Below are positions 52,683-61,506 of a stretch of DNA of 64,000 bases, piece after piece; the first letter of the stretch is position 1, and every line of letters starts with the position of its first letter. Under the pieces are notes generated by a model. The model worked only from the letters and a program-made list of their open reading frames with translations, had not been told where the DNA came from and did not search any database. A program made the position numbers and the translations under genes. The DNA is from Pelagibacterium limicola (GTDB lineage: Bacteria > Pseudomonadota > Alphaproteobacteria > Rhizobiales > Devosiaceae), in contig NZ_JADQDB010000003.1 of the NCBI RefSeq assembly GCF_015694405.1, positions 1 through 64,000 of the forward strand, read 5' to 3'.

Positions 52683-53695
52683 GTGACCTCGCCCCCGACA
52701 CGATCCTGTCCGTGCGCGACCTGCGCACCTGGTTCAAGTCCAGGCGGGTCATTGCCAAGGCCGTCGACGGGGTGACATTCGATTTGAAACGCGGACAAAC
52801 CCTTGCGGTGGTCGGGGAGTCCGGCTCCGGCAAGTCGGTCACGTCCCTTTCGATCATGGGACTTTTGTCCCCGCCGGGCGGTATCGAAAGCGGCGAGGTG
52901 CTTTTTCGCGATTCCAAAGGCGTGGTCCACGATCTTGCCCGGGCATCCGCCCGCGAATTCCGCAGGCTGCGCGGCAAGGAAATCGCCATGATCTTCCAGG
53001 AGCCGATGACCAGCCTCAACCCGCTCTATACGGTGGGTGACCAGATCGGCGAGATGATCGCGCTTCACGAGCGGATGAGCCACGCAGAAGCGCGCAGGCG
53101 CGCGCTTGAAATGCTCCGACATGTCGAAATCCCCGATGCCGCCAACCGCCTGGACGACTATCCCCACCAGATGTCGGGAGGCATGCGCCAGCGCGTGATG
53201 ATTGCCATGGCACTCGCCTGCAACCCTTCGCTTCTGATCGCGGACGAACCGACGACAGCGCTCGACGTCACCATCCAGTCCCAAATCCTCGATCTCTTGC
53301 GCAGGCTTCAGGACCAGTTCGGCATGTCGATCCTGTTCATTACCCACAATCTGGGCGTCGTCGCCGAGATCGCCCAGGACGTGGTGGTGATGTATTCGGG
53401 TCGGGTCGTCGAGCACGCGCCCGTCGTTCCGTTGTTCCGCAAGCAGAAGCACCCCTATACGCAGGGCCTCCTCGCTTGCACACCCAATGCCGCCCGGGAT
53501 CTGAGCGCCAGTGGCGAACGCAAGGCGCTCTATTCCATTCCCGGATCGGTCCCGCCCATCACCGCCCTGCCGCCCGGTTGCGCGTTCGCACCGCGCTGCC
53601 GCTATGCGATCGATGCCTGCTCTTCGATCCCACCCCAGCTTGAAGCGGTCGGCGACCATCACCTCTCACGCTGCTTGAGGAGTGCTGAATTGTGA
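52679..53695 (+). CDS. Oligopeptide-type ABC transporter ATP-binding protein (DppD-like)
   Basis: From the ATG at 52679 (ATGA overlap with the metallohydrolase) the product has 338 residues: Walker [19 protein letters not shown], the Q-loop [19 protein letters not shown], signature [36 protein letters not shown], and the C-terminal oligopeptide-transporter zone with [14 protein letters not shown], a cysteine cluster typical of DppD/OppD. It powers the DppBC channel together with the next gene. Confidence 0.93.
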   Translation: MSDLAPDTILSVRDLRTWFKSRRVIAKAVDGVTFDLKRGQTLAVVGESGSGKSVTSLSIMGLLSPPGGIESGEVLFRDSKGVVHDLARASAREFRRLRGKEIAMIFQEPMTSLNPLYTVGDQIGEMIALHERMSHAEARRRALEMLRHVEIPDAANRLDDYPHQMSGGMRQRVMIAMALACNPSLLIADEPTTALDVTIQSQILDLLRRLQDQFGMSILFITHNLGVVAEIAQDVVVMYSGRVVEHAPVVPLFRKQKHPYTQGLLACTPNAARDLSASGERKALYSIPGSVPPITALPPGCAFAPRCRYAIDACSSIPPQLEAVGDHHLSRCLRSAEL

Positions 53696-54678
53696 GCTCC
53701 ATCCCCGGCACCACCCCTCCACTTCTCCAAGTGGAAGGTCTGATCAAGCGCTTTCCTGCGCGCGGCGGGAAGACCGTGCACGCCGTCGAGGATGTGAACT
53801 TCAGCGTCAAGCGCGGTACGACCGTCGGGCTGGTGGGCGAATCCGGTTCCGGCAAGACGACCGCCGGGCGTACGCTGCTGCGATTGATCGAACCCACGGG
53901 TGGACGGGCGATATTCGACGGCACCGATATCTTTGCCCTGCCGGATAAAGAAATGCGAGCCTATCGCCGGCGCATGCAGATCATCTTTCAGGACCCCTTC
54001 TCCTCGCTCAACCCGCGCATGCGGATCGAGGCGATACTCGGCGAGGCTCTCGATGCGTGCGGTTATCCGCGGGGCTCCAAGCGGAAGGATCGGGTCAACG
54101 AACTGCTGAGCCTGGTTGGCCTCCAGCCCGACCATGCCCGCCGCTTCCCGCACGAATTTTCCGGTGGTCAGCGCCAGCGTATCGGCATCGCTCGTGCGCT
54201 GGCGGTCGAACCCGATTTCGTCGTCGCCGACGAGCCGGTTTCCGCACTCGACGTTTCGGTGCAGGCACAGGTGCTCAACCTTCTGAGCGATCTGCAAAAG
54301 CGACTCGGCCTCACGCTCCTGTTCATCGCCCACGACCTTTCCGTCGTCGAATATCTCTGCGACGAGGTCGTGGTGATGTACCTGGGGCGCGTCATGGAAC
54401 GTGGTCCTTCCCGCCTTGTCTATACCTCCCCCCGTCACCCCTACACCAAGGCCCTGCTCGCCACCGCACCGATCCCCGATCCGGAGCGCCGGCGGCTCCA
54501 CGTGCCGCTCGCCGGGGACATCCCAAGTCCCATCAATCCTCCCTCGGGCTGCGTGTTTCGTACCCGCTGCGCGCACGCTATCGACGCCTGTGCGCAAACC
54601 GTTCCGACCGCCGACCATATCGGCGGCGACCATCATGTAGCCTGTATCCGCCATCGCGAGCTGGCAGAAATTTCTTGA
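53692..54678 (+). CDS. Oligopeptide-type ABC transporter ATP-binding protein (DppF-like)
   Basis: Translation starts at a GTG overlapping the previous stop by four bases and gives 328 residues: Walker [19 protein letters not shown], the Q-loop IFQDPFSSLNPRMRIEAI, signature FSGGQRQRIGIARALAVEPDFVVADEPVSALDVSVQ, and the C-terminal VFRTRCAHAIDAC cluster. It is the second ATPase of the importer. A 14-base gap leads to the RidA gene, so catabolic genes continue the same unit. Confidence 0.93.
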   Translation: MSSIPGTTPPLLQVEGLIKRFPARGGKTVHAVEDVNFSVKRGTTVGLVGESGSGKTTAGRTLLRLIEPTGGRAIFDGTDIFALPDKEMRAYRRRMQIIFQDPFSSLNPRMRIEAILGEALDACGYPRGSKRKDRVNELLSLVGLQPDHARRFPHEFSGGQRQRIGIARALAVEPDFVVADEPVSALDVSVQAQVLNLLSDLQKRLGLTLLFIAHDLSVVEYLCDEVVVMYLGRVMERGPSRLVYTSPRHPYTKALLATAPIPDPERRRLHVPLAGDIPSPINPPSGCVFRTRCAHAIDACAQTVPTADHIGGDHHVACIRHRELAEIS

Positions 54679-54692
54679 AGTCTGGAGTATTC

Positions 54693-55187
54693 ATGACCGT
54701 GTCCGAGGCACCAAAGCGCGCCGCGCAAACCCCCTACGACAGGCTCGCCGAGCTTGGGCTGACGCTGCCTTCCGCTGCCCCTCCCATCGCCAATTTTGTC
54801 AACTACGTCATCGAAGGCGATATGCTCTATCTCTCTGGTCAAGGCCCCACCCATCCCGACGGTCGCAAGCATACCGGCAAGGTGGGAGAAGATGTCTCGA
54901 CCTCCGAGGCCTATGAGCACGCCCGGCTGACCGGTCTTAACCTCCTGGCGGTCATGGAGGAAGCGCTGGGGGACCTGGCGCGGGTCCGCCGCATCGTCAA
55001 GCTCCTCGGAATGGTCAACGCAACCCCCGATTTCACCGAGCATCCCCAGGTCATCAACGGCTGCTCGGACCTGTTCAACGCCGTCTTTGCCGAAAAGGGC
55101 ATACACGCCCGCTCGGCGGTCGGCTTTTCCTCCCTGCCCAACGCAATCACGGTGGAAATCGAAGCCATCGTTGCCATCGAGAACTGA
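54693..55187 (+). CDS. RidA/YjgF/YER057c family protein
   Basis: From the ATG at 54693, with TGGAG upstream, the product has 164 residues. RidA landmarks are IEGDMLYLSGQGPTHPDG, EHARLTGLNLLAVMEEALGDLARVRRIVKLLGMVN, the arginine of IHARSAVGFSSLP and the C-terminal LPNAITVEIEAIVAI. RidA proteins hydrolyse reactive enamine/imine products of PLP enzymes to 2-oxo acids and ammonia. The gene directly precedes a PLP enzyme, and this fits well. It is longer than canonical RidA (about 130 residues) because of its N-terminal part. Confidence 0.9.
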   Translation: MTVSEAPKRAAQTPYDRLAELGLTLPSAAPPIANFVNYVIEGDMLYLSGQGPTHPDGRKHTGKVGEDVSTSEAYEHARLTGLNLLAVMEEALGDLARVRRIVKLLGMVNATPDFTEHPQVINGCSDLFNAVFAEKGIHARSAVGFSSLPNAITVEIEAIVAIEN

Positions 55188-55196
55188 GTACACCCC

Positions 55197-56396
55197 ATGT
55201 CCGAACCCGATATCCGCGCCAAACTCGGCCTCCGCCCCGTCATAAACTGCTCGGGAACCATGACCTCGCTCGGCGCTTCCATCGTCGTGCCGCACGCTGT
55301 CGAAACCATCGCTGCGATCCTGACGCAGTGGACCGAGCTATCCGATCTCCAGCGGATAGCCAGCCGCACCATCGCCCGGCTGACCGGTGCGGAGGCAGGC
55401 TGCGTCACGGCATCGTGCTCCGCAGCCATCACGCTCGCCTGTGCCGCCGCAATGACCGGCAAGGACCTGGCCGCCATCGAACGCCTGCCTGACTCTACCG
55501 GCCTCAAAAACGAGATCGTCGTCCAGACCGGGCACCTGGTGTCCTATGGCGCGCCGGTCGATCAGGGCATCCGCCTCTCGGGTGCCAAACTCGTGCCCGT
55601 AGGCCAGGCCACCAGCGCACACGCCTACCAGCTCGCCGGCGCCATCACCGAAAACACCGCTGCGGCTGTTTACGTCGTCTCGCACCATGTCGTTGACTAT
55701 GGCCAGATACCGCTCACCACCTTCTGCAAGATCGCCCATGAGAAGGGCGTGCCGGTCATCGTCGATGCTGCGTCCGAATACGACCTCAAGCGCTTCCTTG
55801 AAGCTGGTGCCGATCTCGTTCTTTATTCGGGCCATAAATTTCTCGGCGGCCCGACCTCCGGCATCATCGCCGGTAAAAAGGACCTTGTCGTCGCCTGCTA
55901 CCTCCAGAACCGCGGTGTTGGCCGTGGTATGAAGATCGGCAAGGAAGGCATGGCGGGAGTCATCGCGGCGCTGGAAGCCTGGGAAACCCGGGACCACTCT
56001 GCTATCCGCGCCCGCGAACAGAAAGCCCTCGATCTTTGGAAAGCAACGCTCGAAGGCCGAGAGGGCATCGCCCCCGTCATCGTCCCGGATCCGACTGACA
56101 ACCCTCTCGATCGCCTGCAAATCTGGGTCGACCCAGAGCGCGCCAACATTTCCGCCTGGGACCTCGCCGACCGGCTCGGCAAAGGCGAACGCCCGGTGAT
56201 CGTCCGCGACCACGAAGCCGAGCATGGCTATTTCTATCTCGACCCCTGCAACCTCCATCCCGATGAGGAGTTCATCGTCGCCGAGCGCCTCGTCGAGGAA
56301 CTCGACGCCGCCCGCAGATCAAACGAGCCGATCGTTTCCGATTTCGCCGGACGCTTGCTGGCACAGGAGCAGGCAATCCTCAACTGGCCCGATTGA
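55197..56396 (+). CDS. SelA-like PLP-dependent enzyme (DgaE-like ammonia-lyase group)
   Basis: The 399-residue fold-type I PLP protein begins [33 protein letters not shown], the SelA/DgaE-like start. It has [60 protein letters not shown] (Asp and the PLP-lysine) and [21 protein letters not shown]. Group members include D-glucosaminate-6-phosphate ammonia-lyase; none need be selenocysteine synthase when standing with RidA. It probably removes ammonia from a (D-)amino acid released by the metallohydrolase, giving an enamine for RidA. Substrate not determined. Confidence 0.88.
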   Translation: MSEPDIRAKLGLRPVINCSGTMTSLGASIVVPHAVETIAAILTQWTELSDLQRIASRTIARLTGAEAGCVTASCSAAITLACAAAMTGKDLAAIERLPDSTGLKNEIVVQTGHLVSYGAPVDQGIRLSGAKLVPVGQATSAHAYQLAGAITENTAAAVYVVSHHVVDYGQIPLTTFCKIAHEKGVPVIVDAASEYDLKRFLEAGADLVLYSGHKFLGGPTSGIIAGKKDLVVACYLQNRGVGRGMKIGKEGMAGVIAALEAWETRDHSAIRAREQKALDLWKATLEGREGIAPVIVPDPTDNPLDRLQIWVDPERANISAWDLADRLGKGERPVIVRDHEAEHGYFYLDPCNLHPDEEFIVAERLVEELDAARRSNEPIVSDFAGRLLAQEQAILNWPD

Positions 56397-56466
56397 AGGC
56401 CAGGGCATTTGCAGGTTGGCGCGAATGGTGCAATCTGGCGCCGACCGGAATGAAAAACTGAGCCGC

Positions 56467-57258
56467 ATGAGCATTATCGAAACCAACGAAGACGTTCCAG
56501 GCAAGGCGAAGCGCACGCGCACCAGTGCGCTCGACCGCATCCTGCAAGTGCTCGATTTCCTTCAGAACAACGATGCGCCCGCCACCGCATACGAGATTGC
56601 CCGCGCCGTCGGCGCGCCGCTCTCGACGATCTATACTCTGGTCGAGGATCTTGTGGAAAAGGAGATGATCGACCGGCGAGAGGATGGTCGCCTGTGGTTC
56701 GGGCACAGGCTTTATCACTATGGCCTAACCTATGCCCGCCATGTCGATCTGTTGAGCGCTGCCAATCACGAGATGAGCGATCTCGCCCTCGCGTCGGGAG
56801 AAACCGTCCAGATCTGCGGCCGTGACGGCGACCACATGGTCGTGCTCGGCATGGTCGACGGCCCTGACCATTTTCAGGTGGCCTCGCAAGTGGGCAGCCG
56901 CACCCCGCTCAACTGGTCTGCCTCGGGCCGCCTGCTGATCGGTCATTTGCCCGAAGCCGAGCGGCGCGAGATATTCACGCGAGCAACCCGTCCCTCGCCC
57001 ACCGGACGCGCGGAAACTGACATCGACGTGCTGGTCTCGTCCTCAAGACAAGCTTTCGAATCCGGTCTCTCCATCCAGGCTGGCGAATCCGCCTACGCCA
57101 TTGCGTGCATTGCCGCACCCATCGTCGATCCGGCAGGCCATTGCCGCGCTACAATTTCCATTGTGGTTCCGGACAACAAGGTTGCACAGACCGAGCCCGA
57201 TCTTCCCCAGCTCGTCCGCGCCAGCGCCGCCCGCATTGCCCGCCGTCTCGGTTGGTAA
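56467..57258 (+). CDS. IclR-family transcriptional regulator
   Basis: From the ATG at 56467 the product has 263 residues (an ATG at 56425 would add 14). The winged helix reads SALDRILQVLDFLQNNDAPATAYEIARAVGAPLSTIYTLVEDLVEKEMIDRREDGRLWFG. The effector domain has GSRTPLNWSASGRLLIGHLP and SIQAGESAYAIACIAAPIVDPAGHCRATISIVVP. It is the second IclR protein of the window and belongs to the dpp catabolic unit. The palindrome at 47989-48019 is its likely target, and the amino compound or its 2-oxo product the likely effector. Confidence 0.9.
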   Translation: MSIIETNEDVPGKAKRTRTSALDRILQVLDFLQNNDAPATAYEIARAVGAPLSTIYTLVEDLVEKEMIDRREDGRLWFGHRLYHYGLTYARHVDLLSAANHEMSDLALASGETVQICGRDGDHMVVLGMVDGPDHFQVASQVGSRTPLNWSASGRLLIGHLPEAERREIFTRATRPSPTGRAETDIDVLVSSSRQAFESGLSIQAGESAYAIACIAAPIVDPAGHCRATISIVVPDNKVAQTEPDLPQLVRASAARIARRLGW

Positions 57259-57355
57259 AACGCCTGCGACAGCCGAACAGTCCAGTAAAAGAACTTGCCG
57301 TTCTTCTGGCCTTGATGAGAATTTCGCACTAGTTGCCGGTTCAAAGGAGCGCATA

Positions 57356-57757
57356 ATGCCGACCGAAACGATCGAGATCAGGAATGTGGAAGGCACAGAA
57401 GCCGCCCTGGGATGGGCAGGTAGCCATACCGTTGTAATCGATCGCGCCGTGGGCAAAGCGGGCGGCTTGGGGCTCGGCTTCAATGGAGCCCAGTTACTGG
57501 GTCTCGCCATCGGCGGATGCTTCGCCAACGACCTGCGCTATGTTGCTGCTGAAAAGGGTTTGACAATCCAGGATATCAGCATCTCGGTCGAGGTCACGTT
57601 GCAAGGCGACCCGATTATCGCAACAGATGCGGTACTTCGCGCTTGGGTTCATTTGGCGGAGGGAGTGGACAGTGCCGACCTCATTCGGCGGACGAGCGAG
57701 ATTTCCATGGCCATGAATTCGCTGAACCGTGGAATATCGGTAAGGCTGCAAGCCTAG
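57356..57757 (+). CDS. OsmC-like protein lacking the second redox cysteine
   Basis: From the ATG at 57356, with AAAGGAG upstream, the product has 133 residues. OsmC-fold signs are GGLGLGFNGAQLLGLAIGGCFANDLRYVAAEKGL and ISISVEVTLQGDP. The first redox cysteine is in GGCFAND. The C-terminal region where peroxidase members have CP(V/I)SxxL reads TSEISMAMNSL, with no cysteine, so classical thiol peroxidase chemistry is not expected. It follows the IclR gene by 97 bases and may be the last member of that unit. Its role is unclear. Confidence 0.82.
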   Translation: MPTETIEIRNVEGTEAALGWAGSHTVVIDRAVGKAGGLGLGFNGAQLLGLAIGGCFANDLRYVAAEKGLTIQDISISVEVTLQGDPIIATDAVLRAWVHLAEGVDSADLIRRTSEISMAMNSLNRGISVRLQA

Positions 57758-57972
57758 CGGCCAGTTTGCGTCAAAGACACTCCTTTCTCCGTTCCCCCTA
57801 AATGGCGTTTGGGCTGGATGTGTTGGGTGGGCGCTTTCAGGTGCTTTTGTCGCTGTGTCGGGGAATCGAAAGGCTCGGTTGGTCGACCCTGGTAATGCAT
57901 GGCACCATGATCCAAACAATTTTCCCCTCACCTGATCGGACTGAACTGCCAAGTCGCAAGGCTACACCCCCC

Positions 57973-58004
57973 AAAAAGAAGGCCCACGCCGTGAGGCGTG
58001 GGCC
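57973..58004 (-). terminator. Strong rho-independent terminator of the PRC-barrel gene
   Basis: GGCCCACGCC and GGCGTGGGCC form a perfect 10-bp stem with a GTGA/TCAC loop. On the minus strand the stem is followed by TTCTTTTTGG. It lies 24 bases after the stop of the gene at 58029-58982. This is the clearest intrinsic terminator in the window. The rest of 57758-58028 holds no recognised gene. Confidence 0.88.
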
Positions 58005-58028
58005 AAAGGATGTCATCGGAGAGCGGAA

Positions 58029-58982
58029 TTAGTTCCAGTCCCAGAAACCGCCGTCATCCTGGAATTCAGGCTGGTCTTCCAGCTGCTGCTGGGTATAGGG
58101 CGAAAAGACCTGAATCTGGTTCTGGTCCTGGCTGACTTCAACATCCTGCAGCGGGAGCGCTACACGGTGTGCGCCGAATCCGAGAAACCCGCCGACATCC
58201 ACGATAATCGCACCGACTTCGCCTTCGGCAGTCAACTGAACATCGTCCACATTGCCGATATTGTCGCCGTCCGCGCCAAAGACCGTCGCTCCGATCAATT
58301 GATCGGCGCTGAACTGGCCGGCCATCCCGTCAGCCGTGCCGGGCTGCGCCGGCTGGGTTGCCAGGGGATCCTGGGCGAGAGGATCCTGTGCGATTGGATC
58401 CTGCGCCTGCATCGTGCCGTCCTGCAGGGTTTCACCCTGCGGCTGGATGCCTTGAGCGGGCTGCTGCCCCAACTGGCCATCCTGCTGGATACCGGCGTTG
58501 CCGGCCATGCCGTCCGCCTGAGCCACGATGCGCAGATCGATGTCGATTGCACCTGCGCCAGCCGGTCCGTCAATCACGATCGTGCCGCCGTCCGAGACGA
58601 CGTGCTGATCCATCCCGACGGCAGCTCCTGCCTGGCCCGGCCCTTCAAAGCCGTCCTGGCCAGTTAGGCCGTCCTGTCCAGCCTGACCAGGCTGGGGTTG
58701 AGCAGTACCGGCAAAGCCGGCCTGATTCTGTCCGGCGAGGCCTTCAGTAAGAGTAGCCGGATCACTGTAAACGAAATTGAGGGTGACGCTCTCGTGGCCG
58801 GTTGGCGCCACGACCATTACGGTGTCGCCCGGCGACACAAAGACCTGTTCAGCCGCCTGGCCAAACGGGTCGCCATTAAGTCCGGCGCCCGCGTCCGGCG
58901 CGGTTTCCATCTGGGCCTGAGCCAAGGCAGGTGCCGCGGCAAAAGTCACAAGAGCGGTGGTCGCAAGAAGCGTTCGAAGCAT
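58029..58982 (-). CDS. Secreted PRC-barrel domain protein with Q/D/P-rich linker
   Basis: From the ATG at 58982, with AGGAGAGG upstream, the product has 317 residues. A signal peptide (LRTLLATTALVTFAAAPALA) leads to a Gly/Gln-rich, low-complexity middle with the tandem words QDPIA, QDPLA, QDPLA. A C-terminal PRC barrel follows: SADQLIGATVFGADGDNIGNVDDVQLTAEGEVGAIIVDVGGFLGFGAHRVALPLQDVEV. PRC-barrel proteins of the periplasm are common in Hyphomicrobiales and often stress-linked, with unknown function. A TTCG-loop hairpin of seven base pairs (59052-59069) lies in the upstream region. It is monocistronic with its own terminator. Confidence 0.88.
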   Translation of the reverse strand: MLRTLLATTALVTFAAAPALAQAQMETAPDAGAGLNGDPFGQAAEQVFVSPGDTVMVVAPTGHESVTLNFVYSDPATLTEGLAGQNQAGFAGTAQPQPGQAGQDGLTGQDGFEGPGQAGAAVGMDQHVVSDGGTIVIDGPAGAGAIDIDLRIVAQADGMAGNAGIQQDGQLGQQPAQGIQPQGETLQDGTMQAQDPIAQDPLAQDPLATQPAQPGTADGMAGQFSADQLIGATVFGADGDNIGNVDDVQLTAEGEVGAIIVDVGGFLGFGAHRVALPLQDVEVSQDQNQIQVFSPYTQQQLEDQPEFQDDGGFWDWN

Positions 58983-59051
58983 GATTGCCTCTCCTTTCAT
59001 CATTATGTTCGGATTGTTGACCCTTCGGGTCGAACTCCTGATCCGTCGCGC

Positions 59052-59069
59052 CCGCCCCCGAAGGGGCGG
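59052..59069 (-). promoter_or_regulatory. TTCG-tetraloop hairpin upstream of the PRC-barrel gene
   Basis: CCGCCCC and GGGGCGG pair around a loop that reads TTCG on the minus strand, an unusually stable hairpin. It lies about 70 bases before the start codon. A second small hairpin, GACCC/GGGTC at 59019-59031, lies between. Both could sit in the 5' leader and affect mRNA stability, or the first could end transcription arriving from the gst side. Which one is not shown. Confidence 0.4.
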
Positions 59070-59194
59070 TCGCTCAGGAGAGCGGACGTATCGCACGCCC
59101 GCACTGACCCAATGATGGGAGGGGACAATCGTTTCCCGATTTCCGGAAAGCTGTCCTAGGTGAATCCCAGGTTAATTCGCAGTGTCGACGAGAG

Positions 59195-59902
59195 CTACCG
59201 CGCCTTCTGACTGAAGAGAACGCTCTGCGCCTCCTTGTCGGTCGCCAGATCCACCTTGGGTTCTTCGGGCAGTTCGACCGCCAGCCCTCTGGTCACGGCG
59301 GGGCGGGCCTTCAGCCGTTCCTGCCAGTCCGCGATATGGGGAAATTCCTTGAGATCAATTCCCTGCCGCTCCCAGCCCAGCGACCAGCTCAGTGTGGCGA
59401 TATCGGCAATGGAATAGTCGCCCGCAATATACTCCTGCCTCTCGAGCTGCTTATTGAGCACGCCGTAGAGCCGATGGGTTTCGTTGCGATAGCGATCGAT
59501 GGCATAGGGAATCTTTTCGGGCGCATAGATCGCGAAGTGATGATTTTGACCCAGCATGGGACCAAATCCGCCCATCTGCCAGAACAGCCATTCGTCCACC
59601 CTGACCCGCGCACGCCAGTCGGAGGGATAGAACTTGCCGAACTTCTCGGCGAGGTATTTGAGGATGGCTCCGGACTCGAACACCGAGATCGGCTTTCCGT
59701 CAGGCCCTTCCGGATCTACGATCGCGGGAATCTTGTTGTTGGGTGAAATCGCCAGGTACTCGGTCTTGAACTGATCGCCCTTGCCGATGTGGATGGGGTG
59801 GACCTTGTAAGGTACGCCCAGTTCCTCGAGCATAATCGAAATTTTGTGCCCGTTGGGGGTCGGGAAATAATAGAGATCGATTGGAAGGGTCTGTTTCAAC
59901 AT
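59195..59902 (-). CDS. Glutathione S-transferase (YfcG/Nu-class-like)
   Basis: From the ATG at 59902 (MLKQTLPIDLYYFPTPNGHKISIMLEELGVPYKVHPI) the product has 235 residues. The thioredoxin-like N-terminal domain has the glutathione-binding NNKIPAIVDPEGP and FESGAILKYLAEKFG. The helical C-terminal domain has VDEWLFWQMGGFGPMLGQNHHF and YSIADIATLSWSLGWERQGIDLKEFPHIADW, close to YfcG-type disulfide-bond reductases. A longer start at 59935 lacks a ribosome site. It is monocistronic and cytoplasmic. Confidence 0.9.
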   Translation of the reverse strand: MLKQTLPIDLYYFPTPNGHKISIMLEELGVPYKVHPIHIGKGDQFKTEYLAISPNNKIPAIVDPEGPDGKPISVFESGAILKYLAEKFGKFYPSDWRARVRVDEWLFWQMGGFGPMLGQNHHFAIYAPEKIPYAIDRYRNETHRLYGVLNKQLERQEYIAGDYSIADIATLSWSLGWERQGIDLKEFPHIADWQERLKARPAVTRGLAVELPEEPKVDLATDKEAQSVLFSQKAR

Positions 59903-59985
59903 GGGGTCCTCGGAGGATTGGGGAGGGAAACGCACTTCATCGTAATTTTACGATAAAGGCAACCCTCCCCAAACCTATGTCCGCT

Positions 59986-60435
59986 TCAGGTGACTCCGTC
60001 CATGACCATCTGGGGAATTCCATCCCCTGTCTTGGCAGGCGAAACGCCCTCGCGATTTACTGTCGCGACTACCCGGTGCCGGAATGCCGAAAAGCTATCG
60101 AACGTCACGACGTCCACCGGCTCATCGAACTCCACGGTAACCTGAAACAGGTCACCGCCTCCAAGAATGCTCATCCCGGTAATCGAGCCGGTGAAGGGCT
60201 GTTTCAGGTACTTGCCCTTGACGGCCTGGCCGACGGCGAAAGCCGGTGCCCGCGTTGCCGGCAGCACTGCGCTTGCGGTGTTCCAGTCCCGAAAGCCGTG
60301 AAAGCGCGCGACCATCTCGAGCGCATGGGAATGGGTAATTGAATTGCCTGCCTGACCTTGCTCGGCACGCCAGTTGCGCGCCTCCGCCTTGAGGTCAGAC
60401 GTCGTCAAAAAGGATGCAGCCTTGCGCATCGTCAT
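59986..60435 (-). CDS. Glyoxalase-superfamily protein (small, single-domain)
   Basis: The 149-residue protein has an N-terminal helical segment with LKAEARNWRAEQGQAGNSITHSHALEMVARFHGFRDWNTASAVL, characteristic of proteins annotated as the glyoxalase superfamily type. A beta-rich C-terminal half follows with VGQAVKGKYLKQPFTGSITGMSILGGGDLFQVTVEFDEPVDVVTF. Its activity is unknown. An ATG two codons downstream (60429) is an alternative start. The stop lies 83 bases from the gst start. It is transcribed alone. Confidence 0.7.
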   Translation of the reverse strand: MTMRKAASFLTTSDLKAEARNWRAEQGQAGNSITHSHALEMVARFHGFRDWNTASAVLPATRAPAFAVGQAVKGKYLKQPFTGSITGMSILGGGDLFQVTVEFDEPVDVVTFDSFSAFRHRVVATVNREGVSPAKTGDGIPQMVMDGVT

Positions 60436-60696
60436 CTCCTTGGCGGCATTGTCGACTTGGGGTCCGCATTGCCAAGCACCGCCGGAAGTGAGGGACGATG
60501 ATTGCTTTCATGCACGCTTGGTGGCGTGGAAGCCTTTACCTCTGGAGCGGTACTCCATGCGGACGGCGGGCGCTTCAAACCACAGCGTGAGATAGGCGCG
60601 CGGTCTCTGTTCGTCAAGTGCGTGGCAGATACGTGGAATACGCACATCTCGCGATATGGAAATCCCCAGCTTTAGCCTTTGCAATTGCGCAAGAAG

Positions 60697-61506
60697 ATGT
60701 TCAAGGTCTGCGCGCCGCAGCGCTCGGATGGAAAAACCGTGTTGACTATCTTTCTGCTTTTTGCCGCCGGTTTCCTTGGTGGCATGCTCAATTCTCTGGC
60801 CGGTGGCGGCTCGTTCATCATGTTTCCTGCACTGCTCTTTGCAGGCGTTCCCCCCGTATTGGCCAACGCCTCCAACACGTATGCTTGCATGCCCGGCTAT
60901 GTCAGCGGCGCGATCGGTTATTGGCGACACATCGCGGCGCACAGGGACAAGATTTTCATCTATGCGCTCCTCGGACTTGTCGGCGGTTATCTGGGTGCGG
61001 AACTGCTCATGCGGGTATCGGACGAGCAGTTCGCTGTCATCATCCCCTGGCTGATGCTGTTTGCGGTCATCACCTATGTCTTCGGGGCAAGGATCAACCG
61101 CTTTCTTGCCTCGCGCTCGCAGGGCGGCAGAGGCGCGAAAGCTGCGGGGGCAATCGGCCTATCATTGTTGCTGCTCGCGATCTGCGTCTATGGCGGGTTC
61201 TTTAACGCCGGCCTCGGCATAATCCTCCTCGCCTGGCTCGCGCTCGCAGGCTTCGAGGACGTTCACGCGATGAACGGGCTCAAGCTGCTGGTTTCCTCCG
61301 TCGTGGCCGTCGTTGCGGTGGTGCGCTTTGCCGCGACTGGCTCGATCGCGTGGTTTGAAGGCTCTGCAGCCTTGGCGGGCGCCGTTGTCGGCGGGTTCGT
61401 TGCCGCGTATTTCGCTCCGCTCGTTCCCGCACGCGTCATCCGCGGTTTCGTGATTGTTTATGGCGTGGGACTCACCGCGTATTTCTTCTGGATCACCTAT
61501 TTCTGA
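60697..61506 (+). CDS. TauE/SafE family sulfite exporter-like permease
   Basis: From the ATG at 60697 the product has 269 residues and about eight hydrophobic segments. The TauE/SafE repeats are seen as AAGFLGGMLNSLAGGGSFIMFPALLFAGVPPVLANASNT in the N-half and YGGFFNAGLGIILLAWLALAGFEDVHAMNGLKLLVSS in the C-half. Family members export sulfite or sulfonate-derived anions, or move other organic acids, across the inner membrane. The specific substrate cannot be told. A TTG at 60679 is a less likely start. The gene is convergent with the acyltransferase gene, with no gap. Confidence 0.9.
   Translation: MFKVCAPQRSDGKTVLTIFLLFAAGFLGGMLNSLAGGGSFIMFPALLFAGVPPVLANASNTYACMPGYVSGAIGYWRHIAAHRDKIFIYALLGLVGGYLGAELLMRVSDEQFAVIIPWLMLFAVITYVFGARINRFLASRSQGGRGAKAAGAIGLSLLLLAICVYGGFFNAGLGIILLAWLALAGFEDVHAMNGLKLLVSSVVAVVAVVRFAATGSIAWFEGSAALAGAVVGGFVAAYFAPLVPARVIRGFVIVYGVGLTAYFFWITYF

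Noticed and set aside
57802-58032. 76-codon plus-strand ORF before the PRC-barrel gene
   Set aside because: No ribosome site or known motif, and it runs through the terminator hairpin of the opposite gene.
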